64,000 nucleotides of DNA from an uncultured Oscillibacter sp. (lineage in GTDB: Bacteria; Bacillota; Clostridia; Oscillospirales; Oscillospiraceae), in the NCBI GenBank assembly GCA_947365245.1, contig CANAWG010000015.1, forward strand, positions 16,708-80,707, written 5' to 3'. The notes under the pieces were generated by a model. It did not search any database and was not told the DNA's origin. It worked only from the letters and a program-made list of their open reading frames with translations. Positions within the stretch are counted from its first letter, which is position 1; every line of letters starts with the position of its first letter. Shown here piece after piece: positions 1 through 11,161 of this stretch. Position numbers and translations under genes: made by a program.

Positions 1-415
1 TCAGCCCGTCAATGGTGCTGACACCGGTCTGGATGAACTCGTTGGGGTAGTCCCGGGCGGCGGGGTTCATGGGCAGGCCGTCGATGTCCCGGTACTCCTC
101 CGCCAGGATCTCCGGGCCGCCGTCGATGGGGCGGCCCATGCCGTTGAAGACGCGGCCCAGCATGTCGCCGGACACGCCCAGCTGCAGCGGGTGACCCAGG
201 AAGCGGACCTTGGCGTCCGCCAGGTTGATGCCGGCGGCGGACTCAAAGAGCTGCACCACGGCGGTGTCGCCGTTGACCTCCAGCACCTGCCCGCGGCGGG
301 TGGAACCGTCGTGGAGCTCCACTTCCACCAGCTCGTTGTAGGTGACGTTCTCCACCATGCGGACCATCATCAGAGGGCTGACAATCTCCTCTACGGTTCT
401 GTATTCACGAATCAT
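1..415 (-). CDS. ntpB: V-type ATP synthase subunit B (partial, N-terminal part; runs off window edge)
   Basis: Minus-strand translation [47 protein letters not shown]...; ATGA overlap with the upstream subunit A stop codon. Confidence 0.9.
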   Translation of the reverse strand, partial: MIREYRTVEEIVSPLMMVRMVENVTYNELVEVELHDGSTRRGQVLEVNGDTAVVQLFESAAGINLADAKVRFLGHPLQLGVSGDMLGRVFNGMGRPIDGGPEILAEEYRDIDGLPMNPAARDYPNEFIQTGVSTIDGL

Positions 416-2184
416 CCCATCTCACCTCCCTGAGCGACCACGGCGTCGATCTCCGACGCCATGTCCCGCTCGATCTGCTGGTAGACCTGGACGTACTCCT
501 CCGCCGGGACGCTCTTGGCGCGGCCGATCTGCTCCCTGGAGGGGATGTCGAAGAGCTTCGCAACCGGCGCGCCCTTGGCAATGGCGGCGCGGCAAAGATC
601 CTCATAGTGCAGCACCATGGCCAGGAGCTTTTGCTGCCGGTCGTAGCTGGAGAAGCCGTCGATGTCGGTAAAGGCGTTTTGCTGCAGGAAGTCCTCCCGG
701 ACCATACGGGCCACCTCCAGGGTCAGCTGGTCGGAGGGGGACAGGGCGTCCTTGCCCACCAGCTGGACGATCTCGTTGAGGCTGGCCTCGTTCTGAAGGA
801 TGCTCATGGCGCGGCTCCGGTCCTGCATGAACTCCGGCCCGAAGTTCTCGTCAAACCAGGGCTTCAGGGTGTCCAGATACAGGGAGTAGGAGGTCAGCCA
901 GTTGATGGCCGGGAAGTGGCGCTTGTAGGCCAGGGAGGAGTCCAGCGCCCAGAACACCTTGACGATGCGCATGGTGGACTGGGAGACGGGCTCGGAGAGG
1001 TCGCCACCGGGAGGCGACACGGCGCCCACGGCGGTCAGGCTGCCCCGGCGCTCATCGCTGCCCAGGCACTCCACGCTGCCGGCCCGCTCGTAGAACTGGG
1101 CAAGGCGCGAGGCCAGGTACGCGGGATAGCCCTCCTCACCGGGCATCTCCTCCAGACGGCCGGACATCTCACGCAGAGCCTCGGCCCAGCGAGAGGTGGA
1201 GTCGGCGATGACGGCCACGTCGTAGCCCATGTCGCGGAAGTACTCGGCGATGGTGATGCCGGTGTAGACGCTGGCCTCACGGGCCGCCACGGGCATATCG
1301 GAGGTGTTGGCGATCAGCACCGTCCGCTTCATCAGCGACTCGCCGGTGCGGGGGTCCTTCAGCTCGGGGAACTCCCGCAGAACGTCGGTCATCTCGTTGC
1401 CGCGCTCGCCGCAGCCGATGTAGATCACGATGTCCACATCGGACCACTTGGCCAGCTGGTGCTGCACCACGGTCTTGCCGGAGCCGAAGGGGCCGGGCAC
1501 GGCCGCCGTACCGCCCTTGGCGATGGGGAACATGGTGTCGATGATCCGCTGGCCGGAGCAGAGGGGCCGCTCCGGGGAGTACTTCTTCTCGTAGGGACGG
1601 CCCACGCGGACGGGCCACTTCTGGATCATGGTCAGAGGCACATCCTTCCCGTCCTCGGTGGTGAGGACGGCGATGGTCTCCGTCACGTTGAAAGAGCCGC
1701 TCTTGATGTCCTTGACGGTGCCCTTCATATTGGGGGGCACCATGATCTTGTGGAGCACCACGGGGGTCTCGGGCACGGTGCCCAGGATGTCGCCGCCGGT
1801 GACCTTATCGCCCGCCTTGGCGGTGGCGGTGAACTCCCACTTCTTCTCCCGGTCCACGGCGGGGACCTCCACGCCGCGGGAGATGTTGGCGCCCACCTTC
1901 TCCACGATCTTCTCCAGCGGGCGCTGGATGCCGTCGTAGATGCCCTCGATCATGCCGGGCCCAAGCTCCACGCTCATGGGGGCGCCGGTGGTAATAACAT
2001 CGGCGCCGGGGCCAAGGCCGGAGGTCTCCTCGTAGACCTGGATGGAGGCGGTGTCGCCTTTCATGGTCAGAATCTCGCCGATCAGACGCTGGGGACCCAC
2101 GCGGACCACGTCGGACATATTGGCGTCCGCAAGGCCTGTGGCAACCACCAGCGGTCCGGAAACTTTAACAACTTTGCCGCTCAA
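412..2184 (-). CDS. ntpA: V-type ATP synthase subunit A
   Basis: 590 aa, Walker [11 protein letters not shown], typical V/A-ATPase A subunit sequence. Confidence 0.97.
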   Translation of the reverse strand: MSGKVVKVSGPLVVATGLADANMSDVVRVGPQRLIGEILTMKGDTASIQVYEETSGLGPGADVITTGAPMSVELGPGMIEGIYDGIQRPLEKIVEKVGANISRGVEVPAVDREKKWEFTATAKAGDKVTGGDILGTVPETPVVLHKIMVPPNMKGTVKDIKSGSFNVTETIAVLTTEDGKDVPLTMIQKWPVRVGRPYEKKYSPERPLCSGQRIIDTMFPIAKGGTAAVPGPFGSGKTVVQHQLAKWSDVDIVIYIGCGERGNEMTDVLREFPELKDPRTGESLMKRTVLIANTSDMPVAAREASVYTGITIAEYFRDMGYDVAVIADSTSRWAEALREMSGRLEEMPGEEGYPAYLASRLAQFYERAGSVECLGSDERRGSLTAVGAVSPPGGDLSEPVSQSTMRIVKVFWALDSSLAYKRHFPAINWLTSYSLYLDTLKPWFDENFGPEFMQDRSRAMSILQNEASLNEIVQLVGKDALSPSDQLTLEVARMVREDFLQQNAFTDIDGFSSYDRQQKLLAMVLHYEDLCRAAIAKGAPVAKLFDIPSREQIGRAKSVPAEEYVQVYQQIERDMASEIDAVVAQGGEMG

Positions 2185-2189
2185 ATTTT

Positions 2190-2465
2190 AAAACCTTCTT
2201 TCTGGATAAATTCGCCAGAAGGATCCCTCCCTCCCCGTCAAACCACGCCCGGGAAAGGGGTCCAGGGGAAACCCGCGGTTTCCCTTGGTTTCTCCGCCCC
2301 GCGGAGAAAGAAAATGAAATCATTTTCGCCGCGGCGTGTACGTGGCGAAAATACCGATACCCCAGCCGCCTGGGGCGGCGCCTCCAGTGACCGGCGTCAC
2401 TGGAGAGGGGGTTCAGCGGAGGCGGGCAGCGCCCGCCGGAGCGTCTAAGGGGGACACGGTCCCCC
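2190..2465 (-). repeat. Multi-hairpin intra-operon spacer between ntpF and ntpA
   Basis: Several perfect or near-perfect inverted repeats in series: CTAAGGGGGACCGTGTCCCCCTTAG, CTCCAGTGACGCCGGTCACTGGAG, GAAAATGATTTCATTTTC, TCTCCGCGGGGCGGAGA (read on minus strand). Confidence 0.6.
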
Positions 2466-2783
2466 TTAGAGGATATCAGCGCCTACCGCTCTTTCGATCG
2501 CTCTTTGAATGTTGTCCCTGCCAATGCCCAGGGAGCCCTCCCGGCCGGGGATCAGGATGATGGCGGGCCGGAGCTCGTCCTTGTACCGGGCCAGCACGTC
2601 GTCCATGTCCTTTGCCAGCTGCTCTGTGAGATAGATCACCGCGCAGTTGGTCTTGGCCAGCTCACGGACCTTCTCCCGCGCCTCCTCCACGGAGGTGACG
2701 GGATAGGTGTCCAGCCCCAGGGCCCGGAAGCCCATGACGGACTCCCAGTCGCCGATGACGGCAATTTGATATGCAGCAGCCAT
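2466..2783 (-). CDS. ntpF: V-type ATP synthase subunit F
   Basis: 105 aa IAVIGDWESVMGFRALGLDTYPV...; operon position. Confidence 0.93.
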   Translation of the reverse strand: MAAAYQIAVIGDWESVMGFRALGLDTYPVTSVEEAREKVRELAKTNCAVIYLTEQLAKDMDDVLARYKDELRPAIILIPGREGSLGIGRDNIQRAIERAVGADIL

Positions 2784-2796
2784 AACTCACACCGCC

Positions 2797-3801
2797 TTAC
2801 ACATAGCTCGCCCGCAGGCGGGAACGGATCACGTCGGGAGCGAGACCGGCGCCGCGCCCCATCAGCAGGATGCGCAGGTTGGTGTACTCCGTCTCCCGGG
2901 CGGCCAGATAGCCGACCAAAGGCGCCTCGCCAAAGGGCACGAACAGCGCGCCGGAGAGATACTCCCCCACCACGTCGTCGCACAGCTTCTCGAACTCCGT
3001 CAGGGGGCCGCCCTGGAGGGCTTTCGCGCCGCTCTCCGCCGCCGCCAGGAAACGGGTGGGGGCGTAGAGCTCCGCAAGGCCGCTCCCTCTGGCGGCGCTG
3101 ACCGCCAGGATGGCGTCCGGGGAGATCTCGCCGCCGGCAAAGAGGACGCCCCGCAAAAACTCCTCGTTCTTGCCCATCCGCAATGTGCGGACCAACGTCC
3201 GCAGGTTGGCGGCGTCGATCTGCACCTGCACGTAGCCGTGGAGAAATTCGCTGCCGGTGGCCTCCGCCACGGCGTCCATGTCCCGGTAGAACCAGCGGTC
3301 CAGCACAATGTCGCTGAGCTGGGGGTCCCGGGTGGTCTGCAGCACCTCTTTGGCCTCCGCCACGGCGGACGCCAGCAGGGGCGGCAGACTGTCCAGCTCC
3401 CCGGAGCGCATGGCCTCCCGCAGCTCCGCGGCGCTCACGCGGCCCATGTCCATCAGCATCCGACCGGGATCGGTGTCCATGGCCTCCGCCTTTAGAATGG
3501 CCTTCGCGTTGTGATAGTCGTATTTCAGCTTGAAAACGTCGATATACCTGGGGTCCGGCGCGCCGCCCTGCAGGTCGGCGAGGGTGGCCTCCCGGGCGGC
3601 GGACAGCGCCGCGTCCATGGCCTCCGGATCCGCGGCGTCCAGCTCCGGGTAGCCGCAGTCCTGGAGGATTTTCTGGACCTCCTCGCCGCTGCGGGCCTCC
3701 AGAAGCTGTTCCATCCGCTCCCGGGTCAGCAGCGTGCTCTCCATGGCCTTGACGCGGGCGGAGATCACCAGGTAATCGGTGTCTTTGATTTTTTTAGTCA
3801 A
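2797..3801 (-). CDS. ntpC: V-type ATP synthase subunit C/d (AC39 family)
   Basis: 334 aa, V-ATPase C/AC39-like sequence, operon position. Confidence 0.9.
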   Translation of the reverse strand: MTKKIKDTDYLVISARVKAMESTLLTRERMEQLLEARSGEEVQKILQDCGYPELDAADPEAMDAALSAAREATLADLQGGAPDPRYIDVFKLKYDYHNAKAILKAEAMDTDPGRMLMDMGRVSAAELREAMRSGELDSLPPLLASAVAEAKEVLQTTRDPQLSDIVLDRWFYRDMDAVAEATGSEFLHGYVQVQIDAANLRTLVRTLRMGKNEEFLRGVLFAGGEISPDAILAVSAARGSGLAELYAPTRFLAAAESGAKALQGGPLTEFEKLCDDVVGEYLSGALFVPFGEAPLVGYLAARETEYTNLRILLMGRGAGLAPDVIRSRLRASYV

Positions 3802-3816
3802 GACACTTCCTCCTTG

Positions 3817-4503
3817 TCATGCCTCCGGGAACAGCTTTTTGGCAACCATCCCCGCGGTCTCCGCCTTTTGCAGGCGCACCAGGGTGTCGAAGGTGCAGTT
3901 GACCTCCACGTTCTCGTCTTTGAGGATGAAGCCGCCCTTGAGGGGCCGGGTCTCCTTGGACAGGGTCAGCATCGCCGTGCCCTTGGCCATGGCGGCGACG
4001 TTGGCGGCCACCTTGCTCAGGAGGTTTGTCACCGCGGAGTCGCCCTGGGGCACACCCGGCGCGGCCTGCTTGGTCAGAATCTCGTTGGCCCTGGCCACGG
4101 CGGCCTTGCCCACGCGCTCCCGGTCCTCCGGGGAGAAAATCGCCTCCTCCCGTCCGGTGGAGGACGCCTGCACCAGCAGATCCGCCAGCACCTGTACGTA
4201 CTGCTCCTCCGGCAGCCGGGACAGCTTCTCCAGCGCCTGGGCATAGGCCTTCTCCACCATCTCCTGCTTGGCGGCAAGCTGCACCTTTCGGGCCTCCATC
4301 TGGGCCACGCTCACAAGGCGCTCCTCCCGCTCCGCGGCGGCCTTGGCGTTCTTCGCCGTGAGGTCCGCACACTCGGCGTCCGCCTGGGCCTGATACCTCG
4401 CGGAGATCTTGGCGGCCTCCTCCCGGGCGGCTGTCAGGACGCGCTCCGCCTCCGCCTGGGCGTCTGCGGTGATGCGTCCGGTGATTTTTTCAATTCCGTT
4501 CAT
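3817..4503 (-). CDS. ntpE: V-type ATP synthase subunit E
   Basis: MNGIEKITGRITADAQAEAERVLTAAREEAAKI...; the 3817..4806 ORF is over-extended upstream, ATG at 4503 follows an RBS. Confidence 0.88.
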   Translation of the reverse strand: MNGIEKITGRITADAQAEAERVLTAAREEAAKISARYQAQADAECADLTAKNAKAAAEREERLVSVAQMEARKVQLAAKQEMVEKAYAQALEKLSRLPEEQYVQVLADLLVQASSTGREEAIFSPEDRERVGKAAVARANEILTKQAAPGVPQGDSAVTNLLSKVAANVAAMAKGTAMLTLSKETRPLKGGFILKDENVEVNCTFDTLVRLQKAETAGMVAKKLFPEA

Positions 4504-4529
4504 GTCAAATCCCCTTTCTTCGGGGCTGA

Positions 4530-5087
<558 letters not shown>

Positions 5088-7010
5088 TTACTTCGTGATG
5101 TCCACGTATTTGGTCTCCATAGCCAGGGGCCGGAAAGGCCTGCCGCCGTCCTCGTAGAATTTGCCGAAGTACTCCAGGCACTGGAGCCGGAGGTCGTGGA
5201 CGTAGCAGCCCAGCAGGTTCAGCGCGAAGTTCAGCGCGTTGCCGGCCAGGGAGATCACAAGGAAAATGATAATGTTGCCGGGGATGGCGCCCAATGTATT
5301 GAACACCTGGGCAATGACGCTGCCCGCCAGCATCAGGGCCATGAGACGGGCGTAGGATAGGATATCGCCGAAGTAGCCCGTCACATGGTTGTAAAGAGAG
5401 CCAAAGATGCCCATGATCTTGCCGAAGCCCTGGCCGGTGACCAGGGGGCCGATGACAATCAGCGCCAGGCCCGCGTAGAGCACGATGCTGGTCACGCCCG
5501 CGGCCATGAGGCCGATGCCCGCGAAGACGATCCACCAGGTGACCTCCTCGAAGACGGCGTCCAGCACCTGTCCGGCTTTCACCTTGCGGATGAAGCTGAT
5601 GGCCATGCCGGTGACGATCTGCACCAGTCCTAAGGCCATGGCGCCCACCAGGATCATCAGCGTGTCGTTCAGAGGCGTGAACAGCGCCGGCAGGGCGAAG
5701 TCGCCGCCGGTGGTCAGCTTCACCACCTGGGTGAGGAAATCTCCGAAGAAGCCGCCGGTGACGGCGCCCCAGATAAACGTGCTGACACCGCACAGCTGCA
5801 AAAGGCCCATCATGTGGCCCATGGTGCCCTTGGGGCGGTACTTTCTCGAAATGATGGTGCCCGCCAGGAACATCAAAAGTCCATAGCCCATGTCCGCCAT
5901 CATGATGCCGTAAAAGAGGATGAAGAACGGCGCCATCAGGGGGTTGGGGTCCACGTTGTTGTAGGCGGGGAGGGAGTACATCTCCGTCACCATGTTCAGC
6001 GGCCTTGTGAGCCAGTTGTTCTTCAGCTTCACCGGAACCTGGGGAAGCTCCTCCTCGGTGGGGTCGCCGGCCTCCCAGGCGCAGCCCAAGCGCTCCAGCA
6101 GGGCCTGCACGTCTCCCATGGCCTCCGCCGGGGCCCAGCCCTCGAAGAAGAGGATGGTGCCGTCGGTCAAAAGGCGCTCGGCGTTCATCTCCCGGGCCTC
6201 CTCGGCCCGCAGGCGGTCCGTGTAGAGCCGGAGCAGCTCCCTCTCGCCGCCCTGGGCGGCGATGGCCTCCGCCGCCGCTGTCTGGGCGGCCCGGTTCTCC
6301 TCCAGCTGCCGCTCCAGCGTCTGGAGATTCTCCGCCGCCGTGCCGGTCAGGCCCTGGAAAGACACCACGCTGAACGCGTGGGGCCGCAGGGCCTCCATCA
6401 CCGCCTGCTCGTCCGCCCGGTGGCACACCAGCAGACAGTAGTTCTGCTGCTTGTCCGCGCTGACCTCGTAGAGCTCCGCCGCCGCGTCAGACGCCGCCAG
6501 CTCTGTCTTGATGGCGCCGACGTCGGCTCCGCCGGGGCAAACCCCCATGCGGAAGAGCACGCTGGCCGTGCCCTCCAGCTCCAGCGGCATATCCAGGGAT
6601 TTCCAGGGCAGCAGGGACGACTGGCGCGCCAGCAGGCGGCTCTCCTCCCCCTGGAGACGGGTCATGGCCTGGAGCTGTCCGCCGATCTCCCGGCTCACGG
6701 CTCCGGCCCGCTCCACGGTCTCGCCCCCCAGGAACTCCTCCTCAGAGACGGGACGGCGCTGGATAAACAGTCCCTCCTTGGCCGGAGCGTACTTCTTCAG
6801 CGCCGCCAGGGCAATGCCCGCCTGGGTGCTGTCCTCCTTGGCGGAGAGAAGCCGGGACTGGCCCCGCCGCAGCAGCGCGGACCACTCCTGTTCCTTTCCG
6901 TCCGGCTCGCTGATCTCCACACATCCCAGGCGCAGAAGCCCCTCCAGCAGTTCCTCCCGCCGGCCGGCCATCGCGATTACGCGGAGCTTCTTCATTTTTA
7001 CAATGGCCAT
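5088..7010 (-). CDS. ntpI: V-type ATP synthase subunit I
   Basis: 640 aa, cytosolic N-terminal half plus C-terminal membrane domain typical of subunit I/a. Confidence 0.93.
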   Translation of the reverse strand: MAIVKMKKLRVIAMAGRREELLEGLLRLGCVEISEPDGKEQEWSALLRRGQSRLLSAKEDSTQAGIALAALKKYAPAKEGLFIQRRPVSEEEFLGGETVERAGAVSREIGGQLQAMTRLQGEESRLLARQSSLLPWKSLDMPLELEGTASVLFRMGVCPGGADVGAIKTELAASDAAAELYEVSADKQQNYCLLVCHRADEQAVMEALRPHAFSVVSFQGLTGTAAENLQTLERQLEENRAAQTAAAEAIAAQGGERELLRLYTDRLRAEEAREMNAERLLTDGTILFFEGWAPAEAMGDVQALLERLGCAWEAGDPTEEELPQVPVKLKNNWLTRPLNMVTEMYSLPAYNNVDPNPLMAPFFILFYGIMMADMGYGLLMFLAGTIISRKYRPKGTMGHMMGLLQLCGVSTFIWGAVTGGFFGDFLTQVVKLTTGGDFALPALFTPLNDTLMILVGAMALGLVQIVTGMAISFIRKVKAGQVLDAVFEEVTWWIVFAGIGLMAAGVTSIVLYAGLALIVIGPLVTGQGFGKIMGIFGSLYNHVTGYFGDILSYARLMALMLAGSVIAQVFNTLGAIPGNIIIFLVISLAGNALNFALNLLGCYVHDLRLQCLEYFGKFYEDGGRPFRPLAMETKYVDITK

Positions 7011-7011
7011 A

Positions 7012-7326
7012 TCAGTGCTTCACAACCCTTCCGACAATAAACTCCGCGGCCTCCGACAGGTGCTGCCCGGCCGTCTCCCGCAGGGCGGCGGCCTCCGCCT
7101 GAGCGGCGCGGTCAATCTCGGCGGCGCGCTCCGCAGCCTTTTCCTCGGCCCGCCGCAGCAGCTCCTTTCCGCTCTCGGCCGCGCTGCTCCGCGTCCGCTG
7201 TAAAAGCGCCTGTCCTTCCCGCTCCGCGTCGGCGACGATCCGCTGCGCCTCGGCCTCGGCGGCCGCCTTGCGCTCCCGGTTCTCCGCCTCCACCTGCGTG
7301 ATCTTCTCGATTGCTTCCAGGGACAT
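7012..7326 (-). CDS. V-type ATP synthase subunit G/H-like
   Basis: 104 aa charged coiled coil MSLEAIEKITQVEAENRERKAAAEAEAQRIV..., first gene of the operon. Confidence 0.78.
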   Translation of the reverse strand: MSLEAIEKITQVEAENRERKAAAEAEAQRIVADAEREGQALLQRTRSSAAESGKELLRRAEEKAAERAAEIDRAAQAEAAALRETAGQHLSEAAEFIVGRVVKH

Positions 7327-7582
7327 CCGTTTTCACCTTCTCTCCTGCAACGCAGTTTTACGCCGCTGTCAAACCGCCCATCGGTGGACAGACGGCTTTC
7401 CATAAGCCACTCTATCATACCATAACCACTCTGGCAACGCAAGAGATTTTTCCCAGTTCCACCGGTTTTTGACAGTTCCCTCCCCGGCGGCTCCGGCGGG
7501 TCTTTCCATGGTCCTTCCATGGATATTCTGGACCCGGTTTCCCATTCTATTCCGACTCGGCGCCATCCCGGGGAACTGGCCT

Positions 7583-7763
7583 TATAGTCGCCGCAGTTGA
7601 AAAGAAGCACACTTCTTTTCAATCCAGGGGCGCATATGCGCCCCTGGTGGCCGTGAAACGGCCCGGCGGCAGACTTCATAGACAAAACACAGCGCATAGA
7701 ATGCGCCGGCGGGCGGTGCCCGCCTTGAAAATCGGTTACCGATTTTCAAGTGTTTTGACTATA
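7583..7763 (+). repeat. Structured interspersed element, copy A (about 181 bp)
   Basis: Outer pairing TATAGTC/GACTATA; hairpins TTGAAAAGAAG..CTTCTTTTCAA, CCAGGGGCGCATATGCGCCCCTGG, GGCCGTGAAACGGCC, GCGCAT..ATGCGC, TTGAAAATCGGTTACCGATTTTCAA; homologous to 18312..18495 on the opposite strand. Confidence 0.75.
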
Positions 7764-7884
7764 TCATACCGCAGCGCACCGCCGCACCGCAATGGGCAAT
7801 GAGGCCGCTCATGCCTAGCGCGGGCCGCTTTTCCCCTGGATATCTCCCCAAAAATGCGCGGCGGACTTTCGTCCGCCGCAATGC

Positions 7885-8496
7885 TCAGTCCTCTTTTTCC
7901 CGGCGCTCCAGCAGCGCCTCCAGCTCTTTCAGCTCCGCCCCGGACCGGTCCATGGCGCGGGGCAGCTGGGTCAGGTTCACCTCGATCTTCCGCAGCTCGC
8001 TGTTGACGTGGGCGGCGGTGGTCTCAAAGGTGCTCATCAACGTCCGATACTGGGACTGAAACGCCTCCGCCAGATGCCGCATCCGGGCGCCGGCCTCGTC
8101 CTCCAGTCCGGCGGCCCGCTGGCGGGCCTCGCACTCAATGGCCCCGATCTGCCCCCGGAACCGGGCGTAGGACTCCGCGTCCTCCCGCATGGACTCCACC
8201 TGCTCCCGCAGGCGCTCCGTCTCCGGCCGCAGGGCCTCCAGCTCCTGCCGCAGGGCGGTCTCCCGGGCCAGTGCCTCCCGCAGCCGGGCGTTCTCCGCCT
8301 CCTGGGCCTCCAGCTTCGAGCGGAGGGCCGCCGCCTCCTCGCCCAGGGCCTGGGACTCCCGGCGCAGGCCGTCGTTCTCCTGCTGGAGCTTCTCCTGGGC
8401 CTCCGATGCCTCCCGGGCAGTCCTCTCAATATAGCTGACGACATCCTGCTTGTCAAATCCGCCAAACGCCACGCTCTTGAAAACATTGTTCTCCAT
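7885..8496 (-). CDS. DivIVA-like coiled-coil protein
   Basis: MENNVFKSVAFGGFDKQDVVSYIERTAREASEAQEKLQQEND... DivIVA-type N-terminus followed by a long coiled coil. Confidence 0.7.
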   Translation of the reverse strand: MENNVFKSVAFGGFDKQDVVSYIERTAREASEAQEKLQQENDGLRRESQALGEEAAALRSKLEAQEAENARLREALARETALRQELEALRPETERLREQVESMREDAESYARFRGQIGAIECEARQRAAGLEDEAGARMRHLAEAFQSQYRTLMSTFETTAAHVNSELRKIEVNLTQLPRAMDRSGAELKELEALLERREKED

Positions 8497-8598
8497 GGGA
8501 CCACCACTTTCCTCGTACTCTTTCGTCACTTTAACACATTATGCACCGTTTTACAAGAGAAAATGAACAAGGCCGGAAAATCCGGCCTCGCTGGCGTA

Positions 8599-8808
8599 TC
8601 ACTGGATCCCGGTGACCTTGTAGTCCTGGTCCTCCACGGCCTTTTTCAGGGCCGCGTCGGAGAGGTCCCCGGTGAGCGTGACGACGGCGGTGCCGCTCTC
8701 GTGGCTGACGGCGGCCGCGCTGACCTCCGGCAGGGCCTCCAGGGCCTTTTTCACCCGGGCCTCGCAGTGTCCGCACATCATGCCCTCGATCTTCATGGTC
8801 TTTTCCAT
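8599..8808 (-). CDS. Putative internally initiated CopZ-like copper chaperone (in frame within copA)
   Basis: In-frame ATG at 8808 preceded by AAGGAGG (8826-8820 on minus strand); product [69 protein letters not shown]. Confidence 0.45.
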   Translation of the reverse strand: MEKTMKIEGMMCGHCEARVKKALEALPEVSAAAVSHESGTAVVTLTGDLSDAALKKAVEDQDYKVTGIQ

Positions 8809-11133
8809 AGTGTTCGCTTCCTCCTTGTGATGAACTTTGATCTTTTTATCCCGGCCCGCGTCCCGAATGTCAAAGAGATTCAGCCGCAGGGCGTTGGAGA
8901 CGACGCAGAAGCTGGAGAGACTCATGGCCGCCGCGCCGAACATGGGGTTCAGCGTCAGCCCCAGGGGGATGAAGAGCCCCGCCGCCAGGGGAATGCCGAC
9001 GGTGTTGTAGAAAAACGCCCAGAAGAGGTTCTGGTGGATGTTCCGCAGTGTGGCCCGGCTGAGCCGGATGGCGGCGGGCACGTCGGAAAGACGGCTCTTC
9101 ATCAGCACCACGTCCGCCGCGTCGATGGCCACGTCCGTCCCCGCGCCGATGGCGATGCCGGTGTCCGCCCGGGTCAGGGCCGGGGCGTCGTTGATGCCGT
9201 CGCCCACCATGGCCACCTTCCCCTGTTCCTTCAGCTGCCGGATCACGCTCTCCTTGCCGTCGGGCAGCACTCCGGCGATGACCTCGTCCACCCCGGCCTG
9301 ACGGCCGATGGCCTCCGCCGTCCGCCGGTTGTCGCCGGTGAGCATCACCACCCGGATGCCCATCCCCTGAAGCTCCCGCACCGCCTGGGGACTGTCCTCC
9401 TTGATGACGTCCGCCACGGCGATGACGCCTAAGAGCACCCCGTCCCGGCTGAAAAACAGCGGCGTCTTCCCCTCCTCCGCCAGGGCCTCGGCCCGGGTCT
9501 GGAAATCCTGGGGAATCTCGGCCTGAGTTTGGATGAAGCCCAGGTTCCCGCCGCTGAGGGCCGCACCGTCCAGCCGGGCGGTGAGGCCGTTCCCCGGCAG
9601 GGCCTGGAAGTCCGTGACCTCCTCCGCCTGGATGTGTTCCTCCTCCGCTTTTTGCAGAACGGCTTTCGCCAGGGGGTGCTCGCTGCGCCGCTCCAGAGCG
9701 CCCGCCAGCCGCAGCAGCTCCGCCTCCTCCACTCCACGCGCCGGGAGAATATCCGTCACCCTGGGCTCGCCCCGGGTGATGGTGCCGGTCTTGTCCAGGG
9801 CCACGATCTCCGTCCGGCCCGCGGCCTCCAGGGAGGCGGCGGTCTTGAAGAGGATGCCGTTTTTCGCCCCCATGCCGCTGCCCACCATGATGGCCACCGG
9901 CGTGGCAAGGCCCAGGGCGCAGGGGCAGGAGATCACCAGCACGGAGATGCCCCGGGCCAGGGCGAAGCCCACGCCCCGCCCCAGCAGCAGCCACGCGGCG
10001 GTGGTGACCAGGGCGACGGCGATGACCGCCGGGACGAACACGCCGGAGACCCTGTCGGCGATCTTGGCGATAGGGGCCTTGGTGGCCGCCGCGTCGCTGA
10101 CCATCTGGATGATCTGGGACAGGGTGGTGTCCTCCCCCACCCGGGTGGCCCGACACTTGAGGAAGCCGGATTGGTTCACCGTGGCGGCGGACACGCCGTC
10201 CCCCGGCGCCTTGTCCACGGGGATGCTCTCGCCTGTCAGGGCGGACTCATTCACGGCGCTGGCGCCCTCCACCACCACGCCGTCCACGGGGATATTCTCC
10301 CCGGGGCGGACGACGAAGAGGTCGTCCCTCCGAACCTGCTCCACGGGGACCTCCGTCTCCACCCCGTTCCGCTCCACCACGGCGGTCTTGGGGGCCAGCT
10401 TCATCAGCCCCTTCAGCGCGTCGGTGGTCCGGCCCTTGGACCGGGCCTCCAGCATCTTGCCCACGGTGATGAGGGTCAGAATCATGGCGGCGGACTCGAA
10501 GTAGAACTCGTGCATCAGGGACATCACGGCCCCTGTGTCCCCCCGGACCTGGGCGGAGGTCATTTCAAAGAGGGCGTAGGTGCTGTACACAAAGGCCGCC
10601 GCGGAGCCCAGAGCCACCAGGGTGTCCATGTTGGGCGCGCGGTGCCACAGGCTCTTAAAGCCGCTGATAAAAAATTTCTGGTTGATGACCATGACCGCCG
10701 CCGTCAAAAGCAGCTGCAAAAGCCCCATGGCCACGTGGTTGCCCCGGAAGAAAGCCGGGACCGGCCAGGACCACATTATATGCCCCATGGAGAAGTACAT
10801 CAGCACCAGCAAAAAGCCCAGGGACCACGCCAGCCGCCGCTTTAAAGCCGGGGTCTCGCGGTCCCGCAGGGCCTCCTCCGCCTCCCCGGCGGAGACGGCC
10901 GCCGCCTGTCCTTTCGCGCCCTTGGCCGAGGCGCCGTAGCCCGCCTCCTCCACCGCGCGGATGATGTCCCCGACGTCGGCGCTGCCCTCCACGCCCATGG
11001 AATTGGTCAAAAGGCTCACGGAGCAGCTCGTGACCCCCGGCACCTTGGAAACCGCCTTTTCCACCCGGGCGGAGCAGGCGGCGCAGCTCATCCCGGTCAC
11101 ATTGTATTGTTCCATCGTTCCTCCCCCGCACAC
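8599..11133 (-). CDS. copA: Copper-translocating P-type ATPase with N-terminal HMA domain and fused C-terminal CopZ-like HMA domain
   Basis: [14 protein letters not shown] motif, CPC transmembrane motif (SCPCALG), DKTGT phosphorylation motif, C-terminal [12 protein letters not shown]; start at [11 protein letters not shown] is also possible. Confidence 0.95.
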   Translation of the reverse strand: MCGGGTMEQYNVTGMSCAACSARVEKAVSKVPGVTSCSVSLLTNSMGVEGSADVGDIIRAVEEAGYGASAKGAKGQAAAVSAGEAEEALRDRETPALKRRLAWSLGFLLVLMYFSMGHIMWSWPVPAFFRGNHVAMGLLQLLLTAAVMVINQKFFISGFKSLWHRAPNMDTLVALGSAAAFVYSTYALFEMTSAQVRGDTGAVMSLMHEFYFESAAMILTLITVGKMLEARSKGRTTDALKGLMKLAPKTAVVERNGVETEVPVEQVRRDDLFVVRPGENIPVDGVVVEGASAVNESALTGESIPVDKAPGDGVSAATVNQSGFLKCRATRVGEDTTLSQIIQMVSDAAATKAPIAKIADRVSGVFVPAVIAVALVTTAAWLLLGRGVGFALARGISVLVISCPCALGLATPVAIMVGSGMGAKNGILFKTAASLEAAGRTEIVALDKTGTITRGEPRVTDILPARGVEEAELLRLAGALERRSEHPLAKAVLQKAEEEHIQAEEVTDFQALPGNGLTARLDGAALSGGNLGFIQTQAEIPQDFQTRAEALAEEGKTPLFFSRDGVLLGVIAVADVIKEDSPQAVRELQGMGIRVVMLTGDNRRTAEAIGRQAGVDEVIAGVLPDGKESVIRQLKEQGKVAMVGDGINDAPALTRADTGIAIGAGTDVAIDAADVVLMKSRLSDVPAAIRLSRATLRNIHQNLFWAFFYNTVGIPLAAGLFIPLGLTLNPMFGAAAMSLSSFCVVSNALRLNLFDIRDAGRDKKIKVHHKEEANTMEKTMKIEGMMCGHCEARVKKALEALPEVSAAAVSHESGTAVVTLTGDLSDAALKKAVEDQDYKVTGIQ

Positions 11134-11161
11134 GCTTCACCGGCGCGGTCCATACAAATTC

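Noticed and set aside
607-2448. 613-aa plus-strand ORF
   Set aside because: Antisense to ntpA, no family resemblance
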